Positions 1 through 8,427 of a DNA stretch of 17,769 nt are shown one piece after another. Source of the DNA: Deltaproteobacteria bacterium (GTDB taxonomy: Bacteria; Desulfobacterota; Desulfarculia; Desulfarculales; Desulfarculaceae); contig JAHLLK010000091.1 of assembly GCA_020444165.1 (NCBI GenBank), positions 1 to 17,769 of the forward strand. The letters are read 5' to 3'. How positions within the stretch are numbered: position 1 is the first letter of the stretch; every line of letters starts with the position of its first letter. Position numbers and translations under genes: made by a program. The notes beneath the pieces were generated by a model. The model did not search any database, was not told where the DNA came from, and saw only the letters and a program-made list of their open reading frames with translations.

Positions 1-46
1 GTGGGGGGAAGGACCCTTTTTTTCAAAAAAGGGTCCTTCCCCCCAC
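1..46. terminator. Long palindrome, probable terminator of the exporter operon
   Basis: A perfect inverted repeat has 22-base arms (1-22 and 25-46) around a 2-base loop (TC). The arms begin GTGGGGGG and end in a run of T or A at the loop. It lies 23 bases beyond the stop of the last exporter gene, where a terminator is expected. Inside each arm a short G-run/C-run hairpin is followed by a T-run, so on either strand it can also fold as a small intrinsic terminator. A near-identical element lies at 14519-14580. The role in termination is inferred from position and shape. Confidence 0.7.
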
Positions 47-69
47 ATCTTCCCCCTTCTCCGAAAGAC

Positions 70-1179
70 TCAGTACATCCGATGCCGGAACAGCCAGCCC
101 GCGAAGATCAGGGCCACCAGGCCGATGAGGCCCATGGGCCAGAACTGCGGCCACAGCACTTCCAGGGTGGCGCCTTCCAGGTAGATGCCCCGCACCACCA
201 CCAGGAAGTAGCGCAGGGGGTTCAGCAGGGTCAGGCGCTGCACGAGTTCCGGCATGTTGGCGATGGGGGTGGCGTAGCCCGAGAGGATCACCGCCGGCAC
301 CAGGAAGAGGAAGGCGCCCAACAGGCCCTGCTGCTGGGTGGCGGCCAGGGAGGAGATCATCAGGCCCACCCCGATGGCCGAGAGGATGAAGAAGAAGAGC
401 CCCAGGTAGAAGGTGCCGATATGGCCCAGGAACGGCACCTTGAACCACACCACGGCCATGGCGCCGATGAAGCTCGCCTCCACCAGACCGATGATCAGGC
501 CGGGCAAGGCCTTGCCCAACAGCATCTCCACCGGCCTGAGCGGGGTGACCAGGAGCTGGTCAAAGGTGCCCTCCTCCCGCTCCCGGGCCACGGAGAGCGC
601 GGTGACCACCAGGGTCACCACCAGGGTCAACAACCCCACCAGCCCCGGCACGATGAACCAGCGCGACTCCAGGTTGGGGTTGAACCAGGCCCGGCTGGTG
701 AGCACGGCCAGCGGCGGGGGGATGCCCTGGCGGTCGGACCAGTCCTGGTTGAATTGGTTGATGATTTGGCGGGCGTAGCCCAGGGCGGTCATGGCCGTGT
801 TGGAGTTGCGGCCGTCCAGGATGACCTGCACCGCGGCCGGCCGGCCCAAGAGGAGGTCCGCGCTGAAGCGGGAGCCCAGGGAGACCACCATCAGCACCTC
901 GCCCCGGTTGATCAAGTCCTTGGCGTCCTCCAGGCGGTTCAGGCGGCCGGCCAGCTTGAAGTTGGGCGAGAACTGGAAGCGCTCCAACAGGTCGCGGGAG
1001 GCCCGGCCCGGGTCCTGGTTGTAGATGGCGTAGGGCACGTCCTTGAGGTCGTAGGTGGCGGCGTAGCCAAAGACCATGAGCTGCAGGATGGGCGGCAGGA
1101 TCAGAATCATGCGGCCCTTCTTGTCCTTCAAGAGGGCCAGGAATTCCTTCTTCATCAGGGCCAGGATGCGCGCGATCAT
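70..1179 (-). CDS. ybhR: ABC-2 type exporter permease (YbhR-like)
   Basis: This 369-residue inner-membrane permease is the last gene of the exporter operon. It has one N-terminal membrane segment (about 24-42), a soluble domain of about 130 residues that would face the periplasm, and about five more membrane segments (about 176-197, 224-246, 254-276, 285-304, 346-364). Family hallmarks include WFNP (165-168), a charged coupling region with REREEGTFDQLLVTP (199-213), and SGYATPIANMP (300-310). It would pair with the upstream permease to form the channel powered by the double ATPase. The ATG start lies 28 bases after the previous stop; the ribosome site is weak, a GGGGA about 8-12 bases upstream. 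The symbol rests on family and gene order; the cargo (drug, organic cation or lipid-like compound) cannot be read from sequence. Confidence 0.9.
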   Translation of the reverse strand: MIARILALMKKEFLALLKDKKGRMILILPPILQLMVFGYAATYDLKDVPYAIYNQDPGRASRDLLERFQFSPNFKLAGRLNRLEDAKDLINRGEVLMVVSLGSRFSADLLLGRPAAVQVILDGRNSNTAMTALGYARQIINQFNQDWSDRQGIPPPLAVLTSRAWFNPNLESRWFIVPGLVGLLTLVVTLVVTALSVAREREEGTFDQLLVTPLRPVEMLLGKALPGLIIGLVEASFIGAMAVVWFKVPFLGHIGTFYLGLFFFILSAIGVGLMISSLAATQQQGLLGAFLFLVPAVILSGYATPIANMPELVQRLTLLNPLRYFLVVVRGIYLEGATLEVLWPQFWPMGLIGLVALIFAGWLFRHRMY

Positions 1180-1207
1180 AAACCCATTCCCCGGTTGAAC
1201 CCGCCGG

Positions 1208-2329
1208 TCAATCCAGCCGCTTTTTGGTCTTGAGCCGCACCAGCAAGAGAAACACCACCCCCATGACCGCCAGGGCCCCGCTGTTCACCAGGATCACCGG
1301 CCACACGTCGCCGGCCAGGAACACGGTGTGCAGGATGGCCACGTAATAGCGGGCGGCGATGACGTGGGTGATGGCCTGCACCACGGCGGGCATGCTGTTG
1401 ATGTCGAAGATGAAGCCCGAGAGGATGAAGGCCGGCAGGAAGGTGGCCACGATGGCCGCCTGCCCGGCCACGAACTGGTTGCGGGCCAGGGTGGAGATCA
1501 ACAGCCCCATGCCGAGCGCCACCAGGAGGAACAGGGCCGAGGTGCTCATCAAGGCCGCCAGGGAGCCCCGGAGCGGCACCTCGAAGACCCACACGGCCAT
1601 GGCCACCGAGAGCAAGAGCCCGCCCAGGCCCAGGATGAAGTAGGGGATCAGCTTGCCCAGGAGGATCTCCCGCACGGTCACCGGGGTCACCAACAGGGCC
1701 TCCATGGTGCCCCGTTCCCATTCCCGGGCCACCACCATGGAGGTGAGGAGCGCGCCGATCAGGGTCATGATCACCGCGATGAGCCCGGGCACCAGGAAGT
1801 TGGTGCTCCGCACCTCGGCGTTGAACCAGATGCGGTGCTCCAGCTGGGCGGCCTGCTGGGGCCGCCGGCCCAGGGATTGGGCGTAGCGTTGCAGCCAGGC
1901 CTGCCACAGCCCCTCCACGTAGCCCTGCACCAGCCGGGCGGTGTTGGCGTCCACCCCGTTCAGGGAGAGCGAGATCGGCGCGCCGCCCCCGGTCCAGACC
2001 CGGCGGGCGAAGTTGTTCCTCAGCCAGAAGATGCCCTGCACCTTGCCGGCCAACAGGTCCGCCTCGGCCGTGGGCAGGTCGGCATAGCGCTGGGGCCGGA
2101 AATAGGGCGAGTGCTCAAAGGAGGCGGCCAGGTCCAGGGCCGGGGCGGAGTTGTCCTCCAACACCAGGGCCAGGGGCACGTGGTTGGCGTCCAGGGACAC
2201 CCCGTAGCCGAAGATGAACAAGAGGACCGCCGGCAGGGCAAAGGCAATGGCCAGGCTGGAGGGGTCGCGCACGATCTGCAGGATCTCCTTGCGGATCATG
2301 CCCCACAGCCGCCGCCCGCCCCGGCTCAT
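1208..2329 (-). CDS. ybhS: ABC-2 type exporter permease (YbhS-like)
   Basis: This 373-residue inner-membrane permease shares its fold with the next gene but is clearly diverged from it. Membrane segments are at about 25-43, then 178-200, 227-249, 258-280, 288-307 and 346-365, with a large periplasmic domain between the first two. Family features are RIWFNAEVRS (166-175), AREWERGTMEALLVTP (201-216) and SGFIFDINSMP (304-314). The ATG overlaps the ATPase stop as ATGA, and an AGGGAG ribosome site inside the end of the ATPase gene lies 7 bases upstream, so translation is probably coupled. Two different permease subunits in one operon fit a heterodimeric channel. The C-terminus is Lys/Arg-rich (LKTKKRLD), placing it in the cytoplasm. 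Confidence 0.9.
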   Translation of the reverse strand: MSRGGRRLWGMIRKEILQIVRDPSSLAIAFALPAVLLFIFGYGVSLDANHVPLALVLEDNSAPALDLAASFEHSPYFRPQRYADLPTAEADLLAGKVQGIFWLRNNFARRVWTGGGAPISLSLNGVDANTARLVQGYVEGLWQAWLQRYAQSLGRRPQQAAQLEHRIWFNAEVRSTNFLVPGLIAVIMTLIGALLTSMVVAREWERGTMEALLVTPVTVREILLGKLIPYFILGLGGLLLSVAMAVWVFEVPLRGSLAALMSTSALFLLVALGMGLLISTLARNQFVAGQAAIVATFLPAFILSGFIFDINSMPAVVQAITHVIAARYYVAILHTVFLAGDVWPVILVNSGALAVMGVVFLLLVRLKTKKRLD

Positions 2330-4194
2330 GCCGCCGCTCCCTGGGCCCGGGCCTGCGCCCGGGATTCGATGAGGCTGATGAAGGCGTCCTCCATGTTGGC
2401 CTGGCCGGTGCGCTCCTTCACCTCGGCCGGGGTGCCCCGGTCCAGGATCTCCCCCTGGTCCATGATCACCAGGCGGTCGCAGTACTCGGCCTCCTCCAGG
2501 AAATGGGTGGTGATCAGCACGGTAACCCCGCTCTCGGCCAGGTGGTTGATGCGCCGCCAGAAATCCCGCCGGGCCAGGGGGTCCACCCCGGAGGTGGGCT
2601 CGTCCAGGAACAGGATGCGCGGCTCGTGCATCAGGGCGGCGGCCAGGGCCAGGCGCTGCTTGTAGCCCAGGGGCAGGTTGCCGCTCATGGCCCCGGCCAC
2701 CTCGGCCAGGCCGAATTCGGCCAGGGCCCAGGCCAGGCGCTCCTTCTGCCGCGCGCCTTTGAGGCCGTAGGCCCGGCTGAAAAAGTCCAGGTTTTCCCGC
2801 ACGGAGAGGTTGGCGTAGAGGGAGAAGCGCTGGGCCATGTAGCCGATGCGGGCCCGGGCCTGGGCCGCGGCGGTGCGGAGATCGCGGCCGGCCACCGACA
2901 GCGAGCCGCCGCTGGCCGGCAACAGGCCGCAGAGCATGCGGAAGGTGGTGGATTTGCCGGCGCCGTTGGCCCCCAACAGCCCGAACACCTCCCCCTGGTA
3001 CACCCGGAAGCTGATGCCCTTGACTGCGGTGAAGGAGCCAAAGCGCCGCACCACGTCTGCCACCACGATGACCTCCTCCGGGGTTCCGCCGGCCGGCGCG
3101 GTCGCGGGTTCCGGCGGGTCCATGGCGACCGGCGCGACCGGAGCGGCCGGGGCGGCCGGGGTCCCGGGCTCCGCGGCCCCGGCCTTCTCCTCCTTGAGCC
3201 GGATCACGAAGCTGTCCTCGAAGCGGGGCGGGCTCTCGGTCACCGCCACCCCCGTGGCCCCCGGCAGCCAGGCCGCGGGGTCGGGCCGGGCCTCCCGGGC
3301 CAGCACCACCCGGGCCCCCTGGCTGTGGATCAGGGCGTCCAGAATGCCCGGGGCCGCGGCGAGCCGGCGCTGCAAGGCCCGGCGGGGGATGCCCGGGGCG
3401 GAGACCAGGAAGCTCCGGCCCTGGGCCTCGCGGCTGAAGTCGCCGGGCGCGCCCTGGCCCAGCACCCGGCCGCGGTGCAAGAGGATCACCTCCTGGCAGC
3501 GCTCGGCCTCGTCCAGATAGGCGGTGCTAAGGAGTACGGCCAGGCCCTTTTCCCGCACCAGGCGGTAGACGATGGCCCACAGCTCCCGGCGGGACAGGGG
3601 GTCCACCCCCACCGTGGGCTCGTCCAGGAGGAGGAGCTGCTTTTCGGCCACCAGGGTGCAGGCCAGGCCCAGCTTCTGCTTCATGCCGCCGGAGAGGTCG
3701 CCGGCCAAGCGGCCGGTGAAAGGGCCCAGGCCGGTCATGTGCAAGAGCTCCTCGTAACGGGGCGGCCGCTCGGCCGGGGCCAGGCCCTGGAGGTCGGCGT
3801 AGAGGTCCAGGTTCTCCTGCACCTTCAGGTCCTCGTACAGGCCGAAGCGCTGGGGCATATAGCCCAGGGTGGATTGCACCGCCTGGGGCTCATGGCCCAC
3901 GTCCCGGCCCAGCACGGAAAGGGCGCCCTCGTCAGCGGGCAGGAGCCCGGCCACCAATCGCATGAGGGTGGTCTTGCCCGCGCCGTCCGGGCCGATCAGC
4001 CCGGTGACCCGGCCGGGCCAAGCGGTGAGGCTCACCCCGTCCAGGGCGGTCACCACCCGGCCGCCGGTGGTGAAGGTCTTCTGCACCTGGTCCACGGCCA
4101 GAACCGGCTGGTCCGGCTGGTCCGGCTGGTCCGCCGGGCCGCCCGGGGGGGCAGCCGCGGGCTGGTCCGGGGGCGGTTGAGGGATGGGGCTCAT
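2326..4194 (-). CDS. ybhF: Double-headed ABC exporter ATPase (YbhF-like)
   Basis: This 622-residue cytoplasmic ATPase carries two nucleotide-binding domains in one chain. Domain 1 (about 30-265) has Walker A GPDGAGKT (68-75), signature LSGG (167-170) and Walker B ending LLLLDEP (187-193), but Ala225 sits where the switch histidine normally is. Domain 2 (about 375-605) has Walker A GANGAGKS (408-415), a degenerate signature LPLGY (507-511), Walker B ILFLDEP (527-533) and an intact switch His564. When the domains dimerise, one ATP site should be complete and the other degenerate. The domains are joined by an Ala/Pro-rich linker (about 340-372). The N-terminus (1-30) is Pro-rich with DQP repeats. 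The start codon overlaps the stop of the adaptor gene (ATGA) and has only a poorly spaced GGAG, suggesting coupling. Confidence 0.93.
   Translation of the reverse strand: MSPIPQPPPDQPAAAPPGGPADQPDQPDQPVLAVDQVQKTFTTGGRVVTALDGVSLTAWPGRVTGLIGPDGAGKTTLMRLVAGLLPADEGALSVLGRDVGHEPQAVQSTLGYMPQRFGLYEDLKVQENLDLYADLQGLAPAERPPRYEELLHMTGLGPFTGRLAGDLSGGMKQKLGLACTLVAEKQLLLLDEPTVGVDPLSRRELWAIVYRLVREKGLAVLLSTAYLDEAERCQEVILLHRGRVLGQGAPGDFSREAQGRSFLVSAPGIPRRALQRRLAAAPGILDALIHSQGARVVLAREARPDPAAWLPGATGVAVTESPPRFEDSFVIRLKEEKAGAAEPGTPAAPAAPVAPVAMDPPEPATAPAGGTPEEVIVVADVVRRFGSFTAVKGISFRVYQGEVFGLLGANGAGKSTTFRMLCGLLPASGGSLSVAGRDLRTAAAQARARIGYMAQRFSLYANLSVRENLDFFSRAYGLKGARQKERLAWALAEFGLAEVAGAMSGNLPLGYKQRLALAAALMHEPRILFLDEPTSGVDPLARRDFWRRINHLAESGVTVLITTHFLEEAEYCDRLVIMDQGEILDRGTPAEVKERTGQANMEDAFISLIESRAQARAQGAAA
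4104..4130. repeat. Three tandem 9-bp units inside the ATPase gene
   Basis: CCGGCTGGT is repeated three times in perfect tandem. It encodes the Asp-Gln-Pro repeats at about residues 22-30 of the ATPase, just before the first nucleotide-binding domain. The unit is a multiple of three, so gain or loss of copies would change the length of the N-terminal tail without breaking the frame. Confidence 0.9.
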
Positions 4195-5237
4195 GACTCC
4201 GGGCAGGGGGTGGCGCCGGCCGCGCCGCCGTTCCCGGGCTGGTCCAGGGGGATCCGCACGGTCACCGGCATGCCCAGGCGGAGCTGGCCCTGGGGGTTGC
4301 AGGCGTGGATGCGCACCCGGTACACCAGCTTGGTGCGGAGCTCCCTGGTCTCCACCTGCTTGGGGGTGAACTCGGCCGAGGGCGAGATGTAGCCCACCCA
4401 GGCCCGGTAGGGATGGTCCGGAAAGCTGTCAGTGAGGATCTCGGCCCGCATGCCCGGGGCCACCCGGCCCAGATCGGGCTCCTCCACAAAGGCCCGCACC
4501 CACACCGGGTTGGTCAGGGCCAGGGTCAGGGCCGGGCTCTGGGGCGAGGCCATGTCCCCGGGCTCCATGATGCGGTCCTGGATCACTCCGTCCGAAGGGG
4601 CGTAAAGCTCGGTGTCGGCCAGCTCCCGGGCGGCCAGGCGCTGGGCGGCCTCGGCCGCGGCGAGCTGGGCCCGGGCCGCGTCGATGTCCTCCTGGCGGGG
4701 GCCTTTGATGGCCAGGGTCAGGGTCTGGTCCGCCGCGTCCACCCGGGCCTTGGCCGCCAGATAGCGGGCTTTGGTGTTGTCGAAGTCCTGCTGGGAGATG
4801 GCCTTGGTCTGCACCAGGGTCTGACGGCGCTGGAAGTACTTCTCCACGTCCCGGAGGTTGGCCTGGGCCTCGGCCAACTGCGCCCGGGCCCGGGCGATCT
4901 CCTCGGGCCGGCTGCCGGCCAGGAGCCGGGCCAGGACCTGCTCCTGGCCCGCCACCGCGGCCTCGCTCTGGGCCAGGGCGGCCTGGTAGCGCACCGGGTC
5001 CAGCACGGCCACCAACTGGCCCGCCTTGACCTGGTCGCCTTCCTGCACGCGGATCTCGGCGATGCGGCCGTTGGCCTGGAAAGCCAACCGCACCTCGCGG
5101 ATGTCCACGTTGCCGAACAACAGCACCGCGTCCCGGGAGGCGGGCGGGCCGGCGTAGAACTTGAAGTAAACGCCGGCCCCCACACCAGCCAGGATCAGGA
5201 TAAGCAAGACAGGCAGCACAGCCTTGGGTGGTTTCAC
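4191..5237 (-). CDS. ybhG: HlyD-family periplasmic adaptor (YbhG-like)
   Basis: This 348-residue membrane fusion protein is the first gene of the exporter operon. A single N-terminal membrane anchor (about 7-25) precedes a split biotinyl-lipoyl domain (about 38-80 and 207-235, with IRVQEGDQVKAGQ at 62-74 and APSDGVI at 213-219). A long alpha-helical hairpin (about 84-205), containing AGSRPEEIARARAQ typical of this subfamily, lies between. A beta-barrel (about 240-330) follows. It would link the inner-membrane permeases to an outer-membrane TolC-like channel, for which no gene is present here. The start is GTG, supported by a strong GGAGGT ribosome site at 5246-5251, 8 bases upstream. The stop overlaps the ATPase start. 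The C-terminal 15 residues are Gly/Ala-rich and probably disordered. Confidence 0.92.
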   Translation of the reverse strand: MKPPKAVLPVLLILILAGVGAGVYFKFYAGPPASRDAVLLFGNVDIREVRLAFQANGRIAEIRVQEGDQVKAGQLVAVLDPVRYQAALAQSEAAVAGQEQVLARLLAGSRPEEIARARAQLAEAQANLRDVEKYFQRRQTLVQTKAISQQDFDNTKARYLAAKARVDAADQTLTLAIKGPRQEDIDAARAQLAAAEAAQRLAARELADTELYAPSDGVIQDRIMEPGDMASPQSPALTLALTNPVWVRAFVEEPDLGRVAPGMRAEILTDSFPDHPYRAWVGYISPSAEFTPKQVETRELRTKLVYRVRIHACNPQGQLRLGMPVTVRIPLDQPGNGGAAGATPCPES

Positions 5238-5459
5238 TTCTCGGGACCTCCAACGAGGGTGGCCAGGCCAGGGGCGGAACCCCCTGGGAAGACCTCAACC
5301 AGCCTTCGGCTGGCTGAGGCTCCGGAAGGTTGCCGCCAGTTCCCAAACTACGCCAAAGCCAAAAAGGAGACAAGGGATTCGGGTAATTGAAAGGCGCGGC
5401 CGGGCGGCAGCCCCTTAATTTCGACGCTTGGCAAGCCGGCCCGCGTTATCTTAAGGTAT
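5238..5459. promoter_or_regulatory. Divergent leader between exporter operon and sensor kinase
   Basis: This 222-bp region holds the 5' ends of two divergent transcription units. On the exporter side are two strong hairpins: 5268-5274 paired with 5281-5287 (7 bp, 6-base loop), and 5293-5319 (5 bp, a 1x1 mismatch, then 6 bp with a TTC loop). Neither is followed by a T-run. A possible minus-strand promoter is TTGTCT (5368-5373) and TAGTTT (5345-5350) with a 17-base spacer, which would place both hairpins in the operon's untranslated leader. On the kinase side TTGGCA (5428-5433) is followed 18 bases on by a poor TAAGGT. The promoter calls are weak; the hairpins are plain in the sequence. Confidence 0.45.
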
Positions 5460-8348
5460 ATGCTTGCAGGATTGCTCCAAACAACTGCCCCTTGTTCACA
5501 AGGAATAATCGGATTGAGCGCGCAAGTCCTGACCCTGGAAGACTGGTTGCGACGCACCGGCCTGCCCTTGGTGCTCCTGGACCGGGAGTGCAAGGTGCGG
5601 GCCTACACCCCGGCCGCCGCCGAGATGCTGGACCTCACCGGCGAGAGCGCCGGGCGCCACCTGTCCGCCAACCCCAGCCTGGCCGGGCTCACCGGTCTGG
5701 AGGCCCGCTTGGCCGAAGCCCTGACCCCGGCCGGGCCGGGGAGCCTGGTCCTGATGGTGGATGACCGCTATTTCGAGGCCACCCTCACCCCGCAGCCCGC
5801 GGAAGCGGAAGAGCCCGGCGGCCTGCTCCTGCATTTGCAGGACGTCACCCAGGCCCGCCGCGACGCCGAGGAGCTGCGCCGCCAGAACCAGATGCTCCAG
5901 GCCTCCCAGGAAGAACTCCGGGAGTCCCAGGCCGCGCTCCGCTCCGCCTTCCGCTCCAAGGAGGCCAGCCTGGGCCGCCTGCGCGCCCTCTTGGATTTCT
6001 CCGCCGCGGCCATGGAGCAACCCGGGATACCGGAGCTGGAGCAAAGCATCGCGGCCACGGCCCGGGCGATCACCGGGGCCCGCGAGGCCTTCCTGGCCCG
6101 CCGCGAGGGCACGGGGGCCCTGGTCTGGCGCGCCGGGGCCGGCCCAGGCGCCCCGCCCGGCAACTCCCCGGATCAGCCGGCGGATATGCCCGCTCCGGAG
6201 CTGTGCCAAAACCTGTTGGAGGGCCGGGGCTCACTCCGGCTCACCGACTGGGAGCTCGGCGACTTGCCCCTTTGGCCCAGAAGCCGGCCCGGCGCCGCGG
6301 CCCTGCGGGGGCTCCTGGCCGCGGCGCTGTTGGAGGAGGGCGAGGGACACCGGGGCTTCCTGGCGGTCACCGACCGGGCCGAGGGCGGCGACTTCACCCC
6401 GGACGACGAAGCCGCCCTGACCCACCTGGCCTCCCTGGCCTCCCTGGCCCTGCACCACCTGGCCGCCCGGGCCGAGGCCACGGAGAGCAAGGAAATCCTG
6501 GACGCCCTCATGGAGCACGCGCCGGTGGGGCTGACCATCGCCGCCGGTCCGGAGGTGCGCCTTCTGCGCTCCAGCCGCTGGGGCCTGGAGCTGGCCGGGT
6601 TCGACGTGGCCGAGGTGAACCGCCGGGGGTACCGGGAGCATGGCCTTTCCGCGGGCCTCTTCCGGGCCGACGGTGTGACCCCTGCCCGGGGGGACGAGCT
6701 GCCCTTGACCCGCGCGGTCCTCCAGGGTGAGGTGGTCCGCAACGAGGAGTGGGTCATCCAGGCGGCGGACGGCCGCAAGGTGCCCCTGATCTGTGACGCC
6801 GGGCCCGTCCGCGACCGCCACGGCCGGGTCACCGGCGGGGTGGTGTGCTGGCGGGACATCACCGAACTGAAGGAAAAGGAACGAGATCTGGAAGAGAGCC
6901 GCAACCTCTACCAGATCATGGGGGAGACCGTGCCCTACGGCCTGTGGCGCACCGACGCCCAGGGGCATTGCACCTACGTCAGCCAGTCCTTCCTGGAATT
7001 GGTGGGGCAGACCCTGGAGGAAGCCATCCAATTCGGCTGGACCCAGGCCTTGCCCCCGGACGAGGCCGCGGCCACCACCCGGAAATGGCTGGAGTGCGTG
7101 GCCAGCGGTTGCGACTGGGAGCAGGAACACCATTTCCGGGGCCGGGACGGCCGGAGCCACACCATCCTGGCCGTGGGCCGGCCGGTGCGTAATCAGATTG
7201 GTGAGATCACCTCCTGGGTGGGTTGGAACCTGGACATTACCGCCCGCAAACGGGCCGAAGCGGCCCTGGCCGACAGCGAAGCCCGGTTCCGGGCCATCTT
7301 CGAGGAGGCCACGGTGGCCATCTGCCAGGTGGATCTGGACGGCCATTTCCTGCGGGTGAACCACAGCGCCCAGGAGTTCTTTGGCTTCGGGGCCAAGGAA
7401 TTGGCCCAGATGAACTTCCGGCAGGTGACCCACCCGGATGATCTGGCCGCGGACCTGACCCAGATGGAGCGCCTGCTCCGGGGCGAGGCGGACTCCTACA
7501 GCCTGGAAAAGCGCTACCTCAGAAAAGACGGCAGGGTGGTGTGGGGCCTGTTGCACGGCGCGGTGGTGCGGGACGGCCTGGGCCGGCCCCAATACTTCAT
7601 CGCCGCGGTGGAGGATATCACCCAGCTCCGCCGGGACGCCCAGGTTTTGGAGCAGGCCAACCAGGAGCTTTCCCAGTTCGCCTATGCCTGCTCCCACGAC
7701 CTGAAGGCCCCGCTCCGGGCCATCAGCAACTACGCCAGCTTTCTGGCCGAGGATCTGGCCGGCAAGCTGCCCCCGGAGCAGGAAAGCTATCTGCGGAGCC
7801 TCCGCGGGGCTGCCCGGGAGGGCGAGAAGCTGGTCAACGACCTCCTGGAGTTGTCCCGCTTTGGGGAGACCGGCCGGGGCCCGGCCCGCTCTCACCTCTC
7901 CGAGGCCGTGGAGCAGGCCTTGCAGCTCCTGGACCCCCCGCCGGAGGTGGAGGTGGTCCTGCCCCCGGCCTGGCCCGAGGTGAAGGCCGAACTGTCCCTG
8001 GTGCAGCAGATCATGCTGAACCTCTTGTCCAACGCCCTGAAATTCAACCAATCCTCCCCCAAAAGGGTGGAGGTGGGCTGGCGCCTGGCCGGGATGGGCT
8101 GGGTGGAGGTGTTCGTGCGGGACAACGGGGTGGGCTTCGAGGCCCGCTACCACGACCAGCTATTCCAGGTATTCAAGCGGCTCCACCCCCGGGAGGAGTT
8201 CGAGGGCACCGGCCTGGGCCTGGCCCTGGTGCAAAAAGGGGTGCAGAAGCTGGGCGGCCGGGTCTGGGCCGAGTCCACGCCGGGAACGGGCAGTACTTTT
8301 TACTTCACCCTGCCGGTGCCGCCCCTCCCGCGGGAGGACGCGGAGTAG
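5460..8348 (+). CDS. Soluble multi-PAS/GAF sensor histidine kinase
   Basis: This 962-residue kinase has no membrane segment and so acts in the cytoplasm. Apparent order: PAS-like (about 30-130), coiled coil (130-170), GAF-like (about 172-340), PAS (about 343-470), PAS (about 480-600), PAS (about 603-725, with DITQLRR at its end), HisKA with phosphoacceptor His746 in SHDLKAPLRA, and an ATPase domain. The latter shows N-box LLSNALKFN (855-863), DNGVGF (888-893) and GTGLGLAL (916-923). The catalytic core resembles phytochrome-type kinases, but no chromophore-binding features are evident. The ligand is unknown. No response regulator adjoins it. The coordinates use ATG 5460, preceded by AAGG only 3 bases away; TTG 5514 (residue 19) has a better-spaced AAGGA at 5500-5504, so the true protein may be 944 residues. 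Confidence 0.92.
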   Translation: MLAGLLQTTAPCSQGIIGLSAQVLTLEDWLRRTGLPLVLLDRECKVRAYTPAAAEMLDLTGESAGRHLSANPSLAGLTGLEARLAEALTPAGPGSLVLMVDDRYFEATLTPQPAEAEEPGGLLLHLQDVTQARRDAEELRRQNQMLQASQEELRESQAALRSAFRSKEASLGRLRALLDFSAAAMEQPGIPELEQSIAATARAITGAREAFLARREGTGALVWRAGAGPGAPPGNSPDQPADMPAPELCQNLLEGRGSLRLTDWELGDLPLWPRSRPGAAALRGLLAAALLEEGEGHRGFLAVTDRAEGGDFTPDDEAALTHLASLASLALHHLAARAEATESKEILDALMEHAPVGLTIAAGPEVRLLRSSRWGLELAGFDVAEVNRRGYREHGLSAGLFRADGVTPARGDELPLTRAVLQGEVVRNEEWVIQAADGRKVPLICDAGPVRDRHGRVTGGVVCWRDITELKEKERDLEESRNLYQIMGETVPYGLWRTDAQGHCTYVSQSFLELVGQTLEEAIQFGWTQALPPDEAAATTRKWLECVASGCDWEQEHHFRGRDGRSHTILAVGRPVRNQIGEITSWVGWNLDITARKRAEAALADSEARFRAIFEEATVAICQVDLDGHFLRVNHSAQEFFGFGAKELAQMNFRQVTHPDDLAADLTQMERLLRGEADSYSLEKRYLRKDGRVVWGLLHGAVVRDGLGRPQYFIAAVEDITQLRRDAQVLEQANQELSQFAYACSHDLKAPLRAISNYASFLAEDLAGKLPPEQESYLRSLRGAAREGEKLVNDLLELSRFGETGRGPARSHLSEAVEQALQLLDPPPEVEVVLPPAWPEVKAELSLVQQIMLNLLSNALKFNQSSPKRVEVGWRLAGMGWVEVFVRDNGVGFEARYHDQLFQVFKRLHPREEFEGTGLGLALVQKGVQKLGGRVWAESTPGTGSTFYFTLPVPPLPREDAE
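5500..5504 (+). promoter_or_regulatory. Ribosome site favouring an alternative TTG start of the kinase
   Basis: AAGGA lies 9 bases before TTG 5514, in frame with the kinase. The upstream ATG at 5460 has only AAGG at 3 bases, too close for good initiation. Residues 1-18 contain no part of the recognisable PAS domain, so nothing is lost with the shorter start. Confidence 0.45.
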
Positions 8349-8354
8349 GCCGGA

Positions 8355-8368
8355 CCCCGGGCCCGGGG
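8355..8368. terminator. GC palindrome between convergent genes
   Basis: A perfect 14-base palindrome, CCCCGGGCCCGGGG, begins 7 bases after the kinase stop, in the 79-bp gap where the kinase and the GSCFA gene converge. It can fold as a 5-bp stem with a GGCC loop. No T-run follows on either strand, so a classical intrinsic terminator is doubtful. The same gap contains GCGGAGTAGG twice (8340-8349 and 8372-8381), the first copy spanning the kinase stop codon. Confidence 0.35.
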
Positions 8369-8427
8369 CGGGCGGAGTAGGGCGCGGTTGCCGCGGAGGA
8401 CCTCGGCTGGCGGGAAACCGCGGAAAT

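Noticed and set aside
1..1233. A 410-codon plus-strand frame opposite the last permease
   Set aside because: It begins inside the terminal palindrome and is antisense to a clear membrane protein.
2503..4392. A 629-codon plus-strand frame opposite the exporter ATPase
   Set aside because: The opposite strand encodes an unmistakable double ABC ATPase; this frame has only Gly/His/Gln-rich shadow composition.
6231..8153. A 640-codon minus-strand frame opposite the sensor kinase
   Set aside because: The kinase motifs on the plus strand are complete; the antisense product has no recognisable domain.
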